Notes under the pieces: model-generated
What the model saw: the letters and a program-made list of their open reading frames with translations, nothing else
Databases searched by the model: none
Told to the model about the DNA's origin: nothing
Assembly (NCBI RefSeq): GCF_031880315.1
Contig: NZ_CP134771.1
Coordinates: 2,666,001-2,730,000 of the forward strand
Reading direction: 5' to 3'
Length of the DNA: 64,000 bases
DNA from: Pseudomonas baltica
GTDB taxonomy: Bacteria > Pseudomonadota > Gammaproteobacteria > Pseudomonadales > Pseudomonadaceae
Shown: one piece after another, positions 28,997 through 38,347 of the stretch
Position numbering within the stretch: the first letter of the stretch is position 1
Layout of the letters: each line of letters begins with the position of its first letter
Translations under genes and position numbers: made by a program

Positions 28997-29719
28997 ATGG
29001 ATTATCAGGCTCCAAAACCGCGCAAGAGCATGCATGCCCAGATCGTCCAGGAGCTAGGCATGCACATTGTTTCCGGGCGCTTCAAGCCTGAACACAAGCT
29101 GCCGCTGGAGTCGAGCCTGTGCGAGGAATACCAGGTCAGCCGGCCGGTGCTGCGCGAGGCCACGCGGGTGCTCAGCGCCAAGGGCCTGGTGTCTTCCAAG
29201 CCGCGGGTCGGCACCGTGGTGCGGCCCCGCGCGGAATGGCATCTGCTGGATCCGGACGTGCTGTTCTGGCTGATGCAGTCGACGCCCCACAGCGAGTTCT
29301 TCAACACCTTGGCCGGGGTACGCCGGGTGCTCGAGCCGGAAATCGCCGCCATGGCCGCGAACACCGCCACCGAGGCGGATATCGACACCATCACCCAGGC
29401 GTATCAGCGCATGGAAGGCGCGCAAACCCACGAAGTGCGTCTGCAGGCCGACCTGGATTTCCATCGCGCCATCGCCGACGCCACTCACAATGATCTGCTC
29501 GCTTATATGTGCAACATGCTCTCGCTGCCCCTGCGTGAGTCGATCAATGTCACTAACCAGCGGCCCAACGTGCAAGAACTCACCTTGCCACGGCACAAGG
29601 CCATCCTCACCGCCATCAAGAACCGTGACGCGCTGGGGGCTCGGCATGCTTCGCTGGTGCAACTGGACGATACGCGTAATGCCCTGGACACCGTGATGAA
29701 TATGCTGACCCCACTATAA
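28997..29719 (+). CDS. FadR-type GntR transcriptional regulator (FCD)
   Basis: A DNA-binding repressor or activator of 240 residues. The winged helix-turn-helix (about residues 10-75) shows LPLESSLCEEYQVSRPVLREATRVLSAKGLVSSKPRVGT, and the FCD effector domain (about 95-230) shows VLEPEIAAMAA, DLDFHRAIADATHN and RHKAIL, with the His/Asp metal-site residues of the family. The ATG at 28997 replaces a longer frame that reads through the REP element. It follows the dehydratase on the same strand. Two matching operators lie upstream of the dehydratase, so it probably controls the permease and dehydratase in response to a sugar acid. Confidence 0.88.
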   Translation: MDYQAPKPRKSMHAQIVQELGMHIVSGRFKPEHKLPLESSLCEEYQVSRPVLREATRVLSAKGLVSSKPRVGTVVRPRAEWHLLDPDVLFWLMQSTPHSEFFNTLAGVRRVLEPEIAAMAANTATEADIDTITQAYQRMEGAQTHEVRLQADLDFHRAIADATHNDLLAYMCNMLSLPLRESINVTNQRPNVQELTLPRHKAILTAIKNRDALGARHASLVQLDDTRNALDTVMNMLTPL

Positions 29720-29926
29720 AACCTGGGCAACGCTGCTTTGCGTCAAGAATGGCGCAATCGCCGCCAACTGACGATCATCGGGTCTGGCCCTTTGCCACAA
29801 TTCAAGGCAAGCTAGGCGGCATTAGCGCGTGCCGCCTATAGTGAAATCTGTGAGTGACACGCAGGCGCCAGTTTTGCCCGTGCGACCCCCACCTGCCCAG
29901 TCCGCCCTATCGCAGGATGAACCAGC

Positions 29927-32900
29927 TTGACCCAGTTCCCGCAGCCGTCGCCGTCGCGCCTCAAAGGCCAGGAAACTGGCACATCTCTGCACGGCTCCAT
30001 AAAAAGCGCGCTGGCGTTGCTCGCCTTGCTGCTGCTGGCGTTGTTGTTCTGGCAACTGATCGACCAATTCCAGCGCACCCAGGCCGAACAGCGCCAGCGC
30101 GCGCTGGACTACAGCACCGACCTCACCGCGCAGGTTGATGGCGGCATGGCGCTGTATGCCCAGATCGGCCTCAACCAGATGCTCAGCAACCCGTCCTGGG
30201 CGACCTCCACCGACAAGGCCACCCTGCTCGACAATCTGCGCCAGGCGTTGCCCGATCTGCACAGCGTGGCCTGGCTCGACGATGCCGGGCGGGTGATCGC
30301 CGACAGCGTGGCGCAAAGCGGCGATCAGGACGAGATCCGCCGCATCGCCGCGCGCACTGCCGGCCAAAGCTACTTCTACAGCAACAGTGCCAACGGTGAC
30401 TGGATCTACCTGCTGCTCAATCAGCCTGCCAGCCACGACGGCGCGCGCTGGCTGCTGCGCCTGCAACCGGGCGTCTATGAAACCCTCACGCATCAGGCCG
30501 GCCGCGCCAGCACCGAGCACTGGCTGCTGGAAAATCACCTGAGCGGCCAGGTCATTCGTCGCGAGGACAATACCCCGCATACCGCTACGCAGCTCACCCC
30601 CCAGGAGCATGAGCAGAGCCTGATGATGTCGCGGCTGAGCAACAGCGACTGGCAGCTGCGCACCCTGTATGACGAGTCCCAGGCGCGCCGGGCGCTGATA
30701 CCGGCGTTGCTGGCCAAGTGCCTGTTGGGGATTCTGCTGTCGCTGCTGCCGGGCGTCGCTCTGCTCAACCTGCGCCGCCGCCAGCGCGAGCTGCAGGCCG
30801 GGCGCCGGCGTTATCAGGATATTTTCGAAGGCACCGGCGTGGCCCTGTGCGTGCTCGATCTCAGCGACGTCCAGCATTTTTTGCACGGTATTGCCATCAA
30901 GCGCCGCGAAGAACTCGATCGCTGGTTGAGCATCCACCCTGACCGCCTGCCGCTGCTGATGAAACAGCTGCGTATTACCGAAATCAACCAGGTGGCCGTG
31001 AGCCTGCTGGGCCCTGATATCAACCAGGGTCAATGGCGGCAATTGCTGGAGGGATCGGACAGCTCACGTGGTGTGGGCTATCAGGTGGTCGAAGCGCTGC
31101 TCGATCGCCAGCACGAAGTCGAGATCGAAGTGCGCTTGACCGATGCCAACGGGCCCGATCGACACGTGTGGGTCATGGTGCGCTTCCCCGAGCAGTCCGA
31201 CGACTACCACGCGGTCATCCTCAGCCTCAGCGACAATACCCGCCGCAAGCAGATCGAGCTCTCGCTGGTGGAGCGCGAGCGGTTCTGGTCCAACGTGGTC
31301 AGCACCGTGCCGGACCACCTGTACGTGGGCGACGTGCTCAGCCGGTCGCAGATCTACAGCAACAACCACCTGGGCGAGATACTGGGCTACCGCAAAGGCG
31401 AGCTGGAAGAAAAAGGCGAGCAGTTCTGGGAAACCCTGCTGCACCCCGATGACGCTGCCCACTATCACAATCTGCGCCAGCACCAGCGCGATACGGGTTA
31501 TGCCAGTCCCTTGCAGGTGCAATACCGCTTTCAGCATCTGGACGGCGGCTGGCGGCGCTTCGACATTCGTGAACAAACTCTGGCGCGCGACGCTAACGGG
31601 CGGGTGACGCGGATCATCGGGGTGGCCAAGGACATCACCGAGCAACTGGCGGCCAGCGAGTCTCTGCGCGACAGCGAAAAACGCTATCGGATGCTGGCCG
31701 AAAGCATCAGCGACGTGATCTTCTCCACCGATAGCCGCCTGCAACTCAACTATGTCAGCCCGTCGGTGCAGACCGTGCTCGGCTACGACGTGGCATCGAT
31801 CTTCGATCAGGGCTGGCAGGCGATCATCGCCAACCCGGCGCAGCTGGGGAACCTCGAAGCGCTGATCGAGCGTCTCTATCGCGCGCTCGAGACAACCGAG
31901 GCGATGGCCGAGCTGCGGCGCACGCTGCATACTCAGCTGTTCCTGTTCGACTGCCTGCGCGCCGACGGCCGCAAGATACCGATCGAACTGCGCCTGGTAC
32001 TGGTGTGGGACGAAAACGATCAATTCGAGGGCATCCTGGGCGTCGGCCGCGATATCAGTCAGCAGCGTCGCGCCGAAAAAGACGTGCGCATGGCCGCCAC
32101 GGTGTTCGAGCACTCGACCTCGGCGATCCTCATCACCGACCCCGCCGGCTATATCGTCCAGGCCAACGACGCTTTCACCCGCGTGAGCGGTTACGAGGTG
32201 TCGCAGGTCCTCGACGAATTGCCCAAGATGCTCACCGTGGTGGACCAACAGGAAGCCCATCTGGCCTACATCATCAGGCAGTTGCACGAGCGCAGCAGTT
32301 GGGAGGGTGAGGTCAGGCTCAAGCGCCGCAGCGGCGAGCATTACCCCGCCTGGGTCGGCATCACCGCGGTGGTCGATGACGAAGGCGACCTGGCCAGCTA
32401 CGTGTGCTTTTTCAGCGACATCAGCGAGCGCAAGGCCAGCGAGCAACGCATTCATCGCCTGGCCTATTACGACGCCCTCACCCACCTGCCCAACCGCACG
32501 CTGTTCCAGGACCGCCTGCACACCGCCCTGCAATCGGCGGAGCGGCAGAAGTCGTGGGTGGTGTTGATGTTCCTCGACCTCGACCGTTTCAAGCCGATCA
32601 ACGACTCCCTGGGCCACGCCGCCGGCGACCGCATGCTCAAGGAGATGGCGACGCGCCTGCTCGGCTGCGTCGATGACGACGATACCGTGGCCCGCATGGG
32701 CGGCGACGAATTCACGCTGCTGCTGCAACCCGGCGCCAGCCGCGAAATCGCCCTCAATCGCGCCATTCATGTAGCCGAGCAGATCCTCGGCAGCCTGGTG
32801 AAGCCGTTCGTGCTCGAAGGCCGCGAGTTCTTCGTGACCGCCAGTATCGGCATCGCCCTCAGCCCGCAGGACGGCAACGAGCTGAGCCAGTTGATGAAGA

Positions 32901-33772
32901 ATGCCGACACGGCGATGTATCACGCCAAGGAGCGCGGCAAGAACAACTTCCAGTTCTACCAGGCCGACATGAACGCCACGGCGCTCGAGCGCCTGGAGCT
33001 GGAAAGCGACCTGCGCCACGCGCTGGAGCAAGAAGAATTCGTGCTGTATTACCAGCCGCAGTTCAGCGGCGACGGCAAGCGCCTGACCGGTGCCGAGGCG
33101 CTGCTGCGCTGGCGCCATCCACGGCGCGGGCTGGTGCCACCCGGGGATTTCATCCCGGTACTCGAAGAGCTTGGCCTGGTGGTGGATGTCGGCGACTGGG
33201 TCATTACCGAAGCCTGTCGCCAACTCAAGGCCTGGCACGCGGCCAAGGTACGCGTGCCGAAGGTCTCGGTGAATATCTCCGCCCGGCAGTTCTCGGACGG
33301 CCAACTGGGGACGCGGATCGCCACTATTCTCAAGGAAACCGGCCTGCCGCCCGCCTGCCTGGAGCTGGAACTGACCGAAAGCATCCTGATGCGCGAGGTC
33401 AACGAGGCCATGTTGATCCTCGACAGCTTGAAGTTTCTCGGCCTGAGCATTGCGGTGGACGACTTCGGCACGGGGTATTCGTCGCTCAACTACCTCAAGC
33501 AGTTCCCCATCGACGTGCTGAAGATCGACCGTTCGTTCGTCGATGGCCTGCCGTCGGGCGAGCAGGACGCGCAGATCGCTCGGGCGATCATCGCCATGGC
33601 CCACAGCCTGAACCTGGCAGTGATCGCCGAGGGCGTAGAGACCCACGAGCAGCTGGAGTTCCTGCGTGAGCACGGCTGTGATGAGGTGCAGGGTTATCTG
33701 TTCGGGAGGCCGATGCCGGCTAATCGGTTCGAGGCGCAGTTCAGCAACGATGCGTTGTTCATGTTCGATTGA
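29927..33772 (+). CDS. morA: Sensor diguanylate cyclase/phosphodiesterase, MorA-like
   Basis: Membrane-bound cyclic-di-GMP enzyme of 1281 residues. Two membrane segments (about 25-46 and 258-281) enclose a periplasmic sensor region. Several PAS domains follow between about 290 and 840 (repeated FxGxxxDIxxQ/ER-type ends such as [10 protein letters not shown] and [11 protein letters not shown]). The GGDEF domain has an intact GGDEF (925-929) and the EAL domain an intact EAL (1057-1059), with [10 protein letters not shown] downstream. Both activities are possible. It lies directly before glyA, as morA does in P. aeruginosa, where it controls motility and biofilm. The start is TTG at 29927 with AGGA ten nt upstream; no in-frame ATG precedes the first membrane segment. 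Confidence 0.85.
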   Translation: MTQFPQPSPSRLKGQETGTSLHGSIKSALALLALLLLALLFWQLIDQFQRTQAEQRQRALDYSTDLTAQVDGGMALYAQIGLNQMLSNPSWATSTDKATLLDNLRQALPDLHSVAWLDDAGRVIADSVAQSGDQDEIRRIAARTAGQSYFYSNSANGDWIYLLLNQPASHDGARWLLRLQPGVYETLTHQAGRASTEHWLLENHLSGQVIRREDNTPHTATQLTPQEHEQSLMMSRLSNSDWQLRTLYDESQARRALIPALLAKCLLGILLSLLPGVALLNLRRRQRELQAGRRRYQDIFEGTGVALCVLDLSDVQHFLHGIAIKRREELDRWLSIHPDRLPLLMKQLRITEINQVAVSLLGPDINQGQWRQLLEGSDSSRGVGYQVVEALLDRQHEVEIEVRLTDANGPDRHVWVMVRFPEQSDDYHAVILSLSDNTRRKQIELSLVERERFWSNVVSTVPDHLYVGDVLSRSQIYSNNHLGEILGYRKGELEEKGEQFWETLLHPDDAAHYHNLRQHQRDTGYASPLQVQYRFQHLDGGWRRFDIREQTLARDANGRVTRIIGVAKDITEQLAASESLRDSEKRYRMLAESISDVIFSTDSRLQLNYVSPSVQTVLGYDVASIFDQGWQAIIANPAQLGNLEALIERLYRALETTEAMAELRRTLHTQLFLFDCLRADGRKIPIELRLVLVWDENDQFEGILGVGRDISQQRRAEKDVRMAATVFEHSTSAILITDPAGYIVQANDAFTRVSGYEVSQVLDELPKMLTVVDQQEAHLAYIIRQLHERSSWEGEVRLKRRSGEHYPAWVGITAVVDDEGDLASYVCFFSDISERKASEQRIHRLAYYDALTHLPNRTLFQDRLHTALQSAERQKSWVVLMFLDLDRFKPINDSLGHAAGDRMLKEMATRLLGCVDDDDTVARMGGDEFTLLLQPGASREIALNRAIHVAEQILGSLVKPFVLEGREFFVTASIGIALSPQDGNELSQLMKNADTAMYHAKERGKNNFQFYQADMNATALERLELESDLRHALEQEEFVLYYQPQFSGDGKRLTGAEALLRWRHPRRGLVPPGDFIPVLEELGLVVDVGDWVITEACRQLKAWHAAKVRVPKVSVNISARQFSDGQLGTRIATILKETGLPPACLELELTESILMREVNEAMLILDSLKFLGLSIAVDDFGTGYSSLNYLKQFPIDVLKIDRSFVDGLPSGEQDAQIARAIIAMAHSLNLAVIAEGVETHEQLEFLREHGCDEVQGYLFGRPMPANRFEAQFSNDALFMFD

Positions 33773-33820
33773 TTGCGGTGATCTTGCGGGCCTCTTCGCG
33801 GGCAAGCCTCGCTCCCACAG

Positions 33821-33953
33821 GTGGACGCCGCCGGATCTGTCAGCACTCTGGGAATCACAGGTGGACGCCGCCGGATCTGTCAGCACACTGGGAATCACAG
33901 GTGGACGCCGCCGGATCTGTCAGCACTCTGGGAATCACAGGTGGACGCCGCCG
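33821..33953. repeat. 40-bp tandem repeat, 3.3 copies
   Basis: The unit begins GTGGACGCCGCCGGATCTGT and ends CAGCACTCTGGGAATCACAG. Copies at 33821-33860, 33861-33900 and 33901-33940 differ at one position (copy two has CAGCACACTG). A 13-base partial copy follows. REP halves lie on both sides, so the array fills the centre of a REP pair. Confidence 0.9.
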
Positions 33954-34023
33954 CAACGCTGGCACTGTGGGAGCGAAGCTTGCTCGCGAACGGCGCGCCG
34001 CCAATCTGTCGTCTGATGCAGCC

Positions 34024-34069
34024 CATATGAATCCCGCTCGTCCAAGGGATGATTGGCATTCATATGCCA
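34024..34069. promoter_or_regulatory. Inverted repeats upstream of glyA
   Basis: CATATGAAT (34024-34032) pairs with ATTCATATG (34058-34066), and TGGCAT / ATGCCA (34054-34069) form a second, overlapping dyad. They lie 58-103 nt before the glyA start. Their role is unknown; a regulator site or a leader structure are both possible. Confidence 0.4.
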
Positions 34070-34126
34070 GATAACTTTTGATGGGTTAGAATGCCCCCCT
34101 TTTCTGACCGATCCTCGAGGACCGCC

Positions 34127-35377
34127 ATGTTCCGCCGTGATTTGACTATTGCCAAGTACGACGCCGATCTCTTTGCCGCCATGGAGCAAGAAGCCCAGCG
34201 CCAGGAAGAGCACATCGAGCTGATCGCTTCCGAAAACTACACCAGTCCGGCTGTCATGGAAGCCCAAGGCTCGGTGCTGACCAACAAGTACGCTGAAGGC
34301 TATCCAGGCAAGCGTTACTACGGCGGCTGCGAGTTCGTCGACGTGGTCGAGCAACTGGCCATCGATCGCGCCAAGCAACTGTTCGGTGCCGATTACGCCA
34401 ACGTCCAGCCACACGCCGGCTCCCAAGCCAACTCGGCGGTCTACCTGGCCCTGCTGCAGGCGGGCGATACCATCCTGGGCATGAGCCTGGCCCACGGCGG
34501 TCACTTGACCCACGGCGCCAGCGTCAGTTCGTCGGGCAAGCTGTACAACGCCATTCAGTACGGTATCGACGGCAATGGTCTGATCGACTACGACGAAGTC
34601 GAGCGCCTGGCGGTCGAACACAAGCCGAAAATGATCGTGGCCGGCTTCTCTGCCTACTCGCAGATCCTCGACTTCCCGCGCTTCCGCGAAATCGCCGACA
34701 AGGTCGGTGCCTACCTGTTCGTCGACATGGCCCACGTGGCTGGTCTGGTCGCGGCAGGCGTGTACCCGAACCCGGTGCCGTTCGCCGATGTCGTGACCAC
34801 CACTACCCACAAGACCCTGCGCGGTCCACGTGGCGGCCTGATCCTGGCCCGTGCCAACGCCGACATCGAGAAAAAACTCAACTCGGCCGTTTTCCCTGGC
34901 TCCCAGGGCGGCCCGCTGGAGCACGTGATCGCGGCCAAGGCGATCTGCTTCAAAGAGGCGCTGCAGCCTGAGTTCAAGGAATACCAGCAGCAAGTGGTGA
35001 AAAATGCCCAGGCCATGGCTGGCGTGTTCATCGAGCGCGGCTTCGACGTAGTGTCGGGCGGTACGCAAAACCACCTGTTCCTGCTGTCGCTGATCAAGCA
35101 GGACATCTCTGGTAAAGATGCCGACGCCGCCCTGGGTCGCGCCTTCATCACCGTCAACAAGAACTCCGTACCGAACGATCCACGCTCGCCGTTCGTGACC
35201 TCGGGCCTGCGTTTCGGCACCCCGGCCGTCACCACCCGTGGCTTCAAAGAGGCTGAGTGCAAGGAACTGGCCGGCTGGATCTGCGACATCCTGGCTGACC
35301 TGGGCAACGAAGCGGTGATCGACGCCGTGCGCGAGAAGGTCAAGGCCATCTGCGCCAAGCTGCCGGTTTATGGCTGA
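34127..35377 (+). CDS. glyA: Serine hydroxymethyltransferase
   Basis: PLP enzyme that interconverts serine and glycine and feeds one-carbon units to tetrahydrofolate. It is 416 residues, close to the usual 417. The catalytic Lys lies in [16 protein letters not shown], and [18 protein letters not shown] and [15 protein letters not shown] are family signatures. The ATG at 34127 ([12 protein letters not shown]) has GAGG six nt upstream; the frame to 34091 is not SHMT-like. It follows the morA-like gene and is ended by a strong terminator. Confidence 0.97.
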   Translation: MFRRDLTIAKYDADLFAAMEQEAQRQEEHIELIASENYTSPAVMEAQGSVLTNKYAEGYPGKRYYGGCEFVDVVEQLAIDRAKQLFGADYANVQPHAGSQANSAVYLALLQAGDTILGMSLAHGGHLTHGASVSSSGKLYNAIQYGIDGNGLIDYDEVERLAVEHKPKMIVAGFSAYSQILDFPRFREIADKVGAYLFVDMAHVAGLVAAGVYPNPVPFADVVTTTTHKTLRGPRGGLILARANADIEKKLNSAVFPGSQGGPLEHVIAAKAICFKEALQPEFKEYQQQVVKNAQAMAGVFIERGFDVVSGGTQNHLFLLSLIKQDISGKDADAALGRAFITVNKNSVPNDPRSPFVTSGLRFGTPAVTTRGFKEAECKELAGWICDILADLGNEAVIDAVREKVKAICAKLPVYG

Positions 35378-35396
35378 TCGCGTTGATGTGACATGA

Positions 35397-35426
35397 AAAG
35401 CCCGGCTCAGTGAGCCGGGCTTTTTG
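35397..35426 (+). terminator. Terminator of glyA
   Basis: AAAAGCCCGGCTCA, a short loop and TGAGCCGGGCTTTTTG form a strong hairpin flanked by A and T runs, so it can also terminate the convergent protease gene. Confidence 0.9.
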
Positions 35427-35456
35427 TTACTGATTGAAAATGCATCCGTTATCGAG

Positions 35457-36923
35457 TCAGGCCTCAGGAATCGAGTGCACCTTGAGCTCCGAAAGCGCCC
35501 CATTGCTATCGAGGCCGTAGGCACACAACTGCAGCGGTGGTTCGTCCAACCCGCGGACCATCGCTATATTGTGATCAAAGAAGACGTAACCCTCCTCATC
35601 ACTGCAGTCGACTTCGCCCGCCAGACCGCGCTTGAGTTTCAAGGTGGTGGTGTGTGGCTGGGAGACATAAGTGAGAACCAACAGCTTGCCGTCATCGCTC
35701 CACTCATGGCTTATGCGGGGCGCGCGAGCTGGGCTGGGATCGTGGAGCTGTACCGCGTGCGTCACACTGTTGCGTAGCAGGCCTGGCCAGGATCGCTGCT
35801 GGTCGGACTCTACCCCCAAAATACACAGCGCGTGCACACCTGTCTGCGTCGGCAGGATATCGTCGATCACCGCGTCCTGAGCGTCCAGCGCTTGGCTGTA
35901 GCCCACTGCGCTTTCGCACTCCTGGGCGTCGCCAACCGCCTTGTAACGATAATGGGGTGTGCTGATGCTGAACCGATAATTCCAGCTAGGTGCAATCAGC
36001 TCTCCGCGCTCATCCCGACGCATTTTCATATCCTGCAAAGGTGGCTGATCGGCGTCGGGAATCACCGAGAAGCTGGGCTGCAAGCCGCAGCCCTGACGGG
36101 TGCTGTCAAAGCGCCCTTCGGCAAAGCAGGCGGGTAGATGCTCTACGGTCGAGCCGTAGTTGGTGACGTCGCGCCAGTGCGCGACGCCGTCCACAACCTC
36201 AAAGGGCGCGTTCTGACGACTGTCTGCCGAACTGCCACCGGTCGTGGTGCCAATCACGGCGAACACGCGGTTTCCCGCAGGATCGATAGCAGGGGCACCA
36301 GACACCCCTTGGGTCACGCCACGGCAGTTGTTCTTGACCTGGTGCCGCCAAACCCAGGGTGCCTCGATAAGGGTGCCGGCCCATTCCGACTTGCAGCCAG
36401 ACCACTGCAGGGTGTCTGCACCAGGGATACCGAGTATCACCATTTCACTTCCGTCGACAGGCTTGGTCGTAAGCGCCAACGGATTGATCCCCGCCTCGGT
36501 CAACTGGTCCAGCGTGCTGTCGAGTTCGATAATGGCCAGGTCGGCCCCGTGCATCGCCGACCATTTGACCTGGCTTAGCGCAACACTGGTCCGGGTTTCA
36601 GCGGTGTCCTTGAAATAATTGAACACCACCGTACCCTCAATGGGCTGGTCAAGGATGACGCTAGAGGGAGACTTGTCGACGCAGTGGCCAGCGGTGAGTA
36701 TGTAGGCAGGCGTTTGAGCGTGGTCGGCACTGCGCGTATCGATGAGGAACGCCGTACACCCACTGGCGGAAGTTTCCAGCTTACCGACTCCATTCCACAG
36801 CGTATTCAGACCGTCGGCATTATCCAGAAAGCGTGGCGCTGGAGGGTCGGCCATTACGGCCGGTGCAGTGAGAGTCAGTGTCAGTGACAGCCCGATAGCA
36901 GCCCGGTAACGATGCAGATTCAT
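35457..36923 (-). CDS. Secreted trypsin-like serine protease
   Basis: A protein of 488 residues with a signal peptide (about residues 1-25, ending VMADPP). The chymotrypsin-like triad is probably His80 (LTAGHC), Asp128 (HGADLAII) and Ser208 (QGVSGAP). The remaining C-terminal half (about 250-488) is unusual for the family and has many cysteines (ACFAEG, QGCG, QECES, LCILG, CSDEEG), perhaps disulfide-bonded modules. It is alone between convergent glyA and the yjiA cluster. The target is unknown. Confidence 0.8.
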   Translation of the reverse strand: MNLHRYRAAIGLSLTLTLTAPAVMADPPAPRFLDNADGLNTLWNGVGKLETSASGCTAFLIDTRSADHAQTPAYILTAGHCVDKSPSSVILDQPIEGTVVFNYFKDTAETRTSVALSQVKWSAMHGADLAIIELDSTLDQLTEAGINPLALTTKPVDGSEMVILGIPGADTLQWSGCKSEWAGTLIEAPWVWRHQVKNNCRGVTQGVSGAPAIDPAGNRVFAVIGTTTGGSSADSRQNAPFEVVDGVAHWRDVTNYGSTVEHLPACFAEGRFDSTRQGCGLQPSFSVIPDADQPPLQDMKMRRDERGELIAPSWNYRFSISTPHYRYKAVGDAQECESAVGYSQALDAQDAVIDDILPTQTGVHALCILGVESDQQRSWPGLLRNSVTHAVQLHDPSPARAPRISHEWSDDGKLLVLTYVSQPHTTTLKLKRGLAGEVDCSDEEGYVFFDHNIAMVRGLDEPPLQLCAYGLDSNGALSELKVHSIPEA

Positions 36924-37006
36924 GGCGAGTACCTTGTCTTTGGATGAACCAAGACTCTAGGAGCGCCAGGCACTTGCCAGTCATTACATAATCATCGCGT
37001 CAGGAT

Positions 37007-37990
37007 TCAGGGCTCGCTCTCAATCTCATCGAGCATGTCCTCAAACGAGCGGCGGATATGCGCTTCGGGCAGCTCATCGGCAATGAACACCATCACGCTT
37101 TCACGGGATTCATCTTCACCCCACTCGGTATCCCAGTCGAAGCCATACAGCTTCAGTACACCTTGGAACACCAGCCGCCGCGATTCCCCTTCGATGTTCA
37201 GCACGCCCTTGTAGCGCAGCAATTGCTTGCCGTGGGTTTCCAGGAGGCCGTTCATGAAATCGCTGAGGCGATCGATGTGCAGTGGCTTCTCGGTGCGCAG
37301 CACCAGGCTCGAGATACGGTCCGCCGAGGTACCGACGACAGGCCGCAGACTCAGACCACCGCCCAGGTCGGCATTGAGGTTGAAGCCACGCACATCCAGC
37401 AACTCGGCGAGGTCGATCTCGCCCTGCTGAGCGATACGGATCGGTGCCCGTCGGTTGATGCGGGTCAGGCGCGCGCTCAGCGCATCGACGACATCGGCTG
37501 CAACCAGATCGGTCTTGCTCAGCAGCAGGCGGTCGGCAAAACCGACCTGCGCCTGGGCGATGGTCTGGGCCAGATGGGTATCGGCATTGGCGGCATCGAC
37601 CAAGGTGATGATGCCGTCGAGGATGTAGCGCTCGCGCAGCTCTTCGTCGATGAAGAACGTCTGCGCCACCGGGGCCGGATCGGCCAGACCAGTACACTCG
37701 ATGACCAGGCGATCAAAGGCAATGGTGCCGTTATCCAGTCGTTCGAGGAGCAGGTACAGGGCCTTGGTCAGGTCGGTGTGGATGGTACAGCACACACAGC
37801 CGTTCGCGAGGGTCATGACCTGCACCGGCTCGTCGCCCAGCAGGTGGGTGTCGATGCTGGTTTCACTGAATTCGTTTTCGATCACGGCGATTTTCAGCCC
37901 GTGTTCGGCGCGTAGCAGGTAGCGCAGCAAGGTGGTCTTGCCGGCGCCGAGGAAGCCGCTGAGGACGGTGACGGGGATGGGAAGGGTCAA
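37007..37990 (-). CDS. yjiA: Zinc-binding GTPase YjiA (CobW/COG0523 family)
   Basis: A GTPase of the COG0523 metal-trafficking family, 327 residues. Walker A is GFLGAGKTT (about 12-20), the metal-binding CxCC motif lies in ANGCVCCTIHTDL, and the guanine site is LLSKTDL. In E. coli this gene sits next to btsT-yjiX; the same order is seen here (btsT, yjiX, yjiA on one strand), separated from yjiX by 141 nt with a REP pair. The precise metal client is unknown. Confidence 0.9.
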   Translation of the reverse strand: MTLPIPVTVLSGFLGAGKTTLLRYLLRAEHGLKIAVIENEFSETSIDTHLLGDEPVQVMTLANGCVCCTIHTDLTKALYLLLERLDNGTIAFDRLVIECTGLADPAPVAQTFFIDEELRERYILDGIITLVDAANADTHLAQTIAQAQVGFADRLLLSKTDLVAADVVDALSARLTRINRRAPIRIAQQGEIDLAELLDVRGFNLNADLGGGLSLRPVVGTSADRISSLVLRTEKPLHIDRLSDFMNGLLETHGKQLLRYKGVLNIEGESRRLVFQGVLKLYGFDWDTEWGEDESRESVMVFIADELPEAHIRRSFEDMLDEIESEP

Positions 37991-38025
37991 ACGTTGCCTC
38001 CAACTTCAAAAATGCGTGTCTCGTA

Positions 38026-38118
38026 TGTAGCGAGGGGGCTTGGCCCCGATGACGGTGTATCAGCCAGATTGAGATGACTGAAAGTCCGCAATCGGGGGCA
38101 AGCCCCCCCTCGCTACAG
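38026..38118. repeat. REP palindrome pair (GTAGCGAGGGG-type)
   Basis: TGTAGCGAGGGGGCTTGGCC and the inverted GGGGGCAAGCCCCCCCTCGC plus TACA, 93 nt in all, lie between yjiA and yjiX. Confidence 0.85.
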
Positions 38119-38131
38119 GATTAGCGGAGCG

Positions 38132-38329
38132 TCAACAGCACTTGGGCCCGCCCTTGCCGCCGTAACGCGCCTCTTGGCGCTCTCGGAAGAACGCCTCGTA
38201 GCTCATCATCGGCTTGTCCGGATGTTCGGTCTGCATGTGCTCGACATAATTGTCGTAGTCAGGCATTCCGACCATCAGGCGCGCAGCCTGGCCCAGGTAT
38301 TTGCCCAGCCGGCTCAGGTCGTTGAACAT
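38132..38329 (-). CDS. yjiX: YbdD/YjiX family protein
   Basis: A small protein of 65 residues, [20 protein letters not shown]...[28 protein letters not shown], the YbdD/YjiX signature with the C-terminal CC. It is 18 nt after the btsT gene and probably co-transcribed. In E. coli the partner is the pyruvate transporter; the function of this small protein is unknown. Confidence 0.92.
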   Translation of the reverse strand: MFNDLSRLGKYLGQAARLMVGMPDYDNYVEHMQTEHPDKPMMSYEAFFRERQEARYGGKGGPKCC

Positions 38330-38347
38330 GGCGCTACCCTCGGTTGA

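Larger units (their letters stand above)
33773..34126. other. Intergenic region with REP halves, 40-bp tandem repeat and glyA leader
   Basis: A REP half (33785-33820), three 40-bp tandem copies (33821-33940) and a partial copy, an inverted REP half (33965-33992), and inverted repeats ahead of glyA (34024-34069) fill this gap. I see no gene. Confidence 0.8.

Noticed and set aside
31064..33898. 944-codon frame on the minus strand
   Set aside because: It lies opposite the morA-like gene with intact GGDEF and EAL motifs; the start also falls in REP sequence.
33821..33953. Possible CRISPR array
   Set aside because: The 40-bp units are contiguous with no unique spacers, and no cas genes are near.
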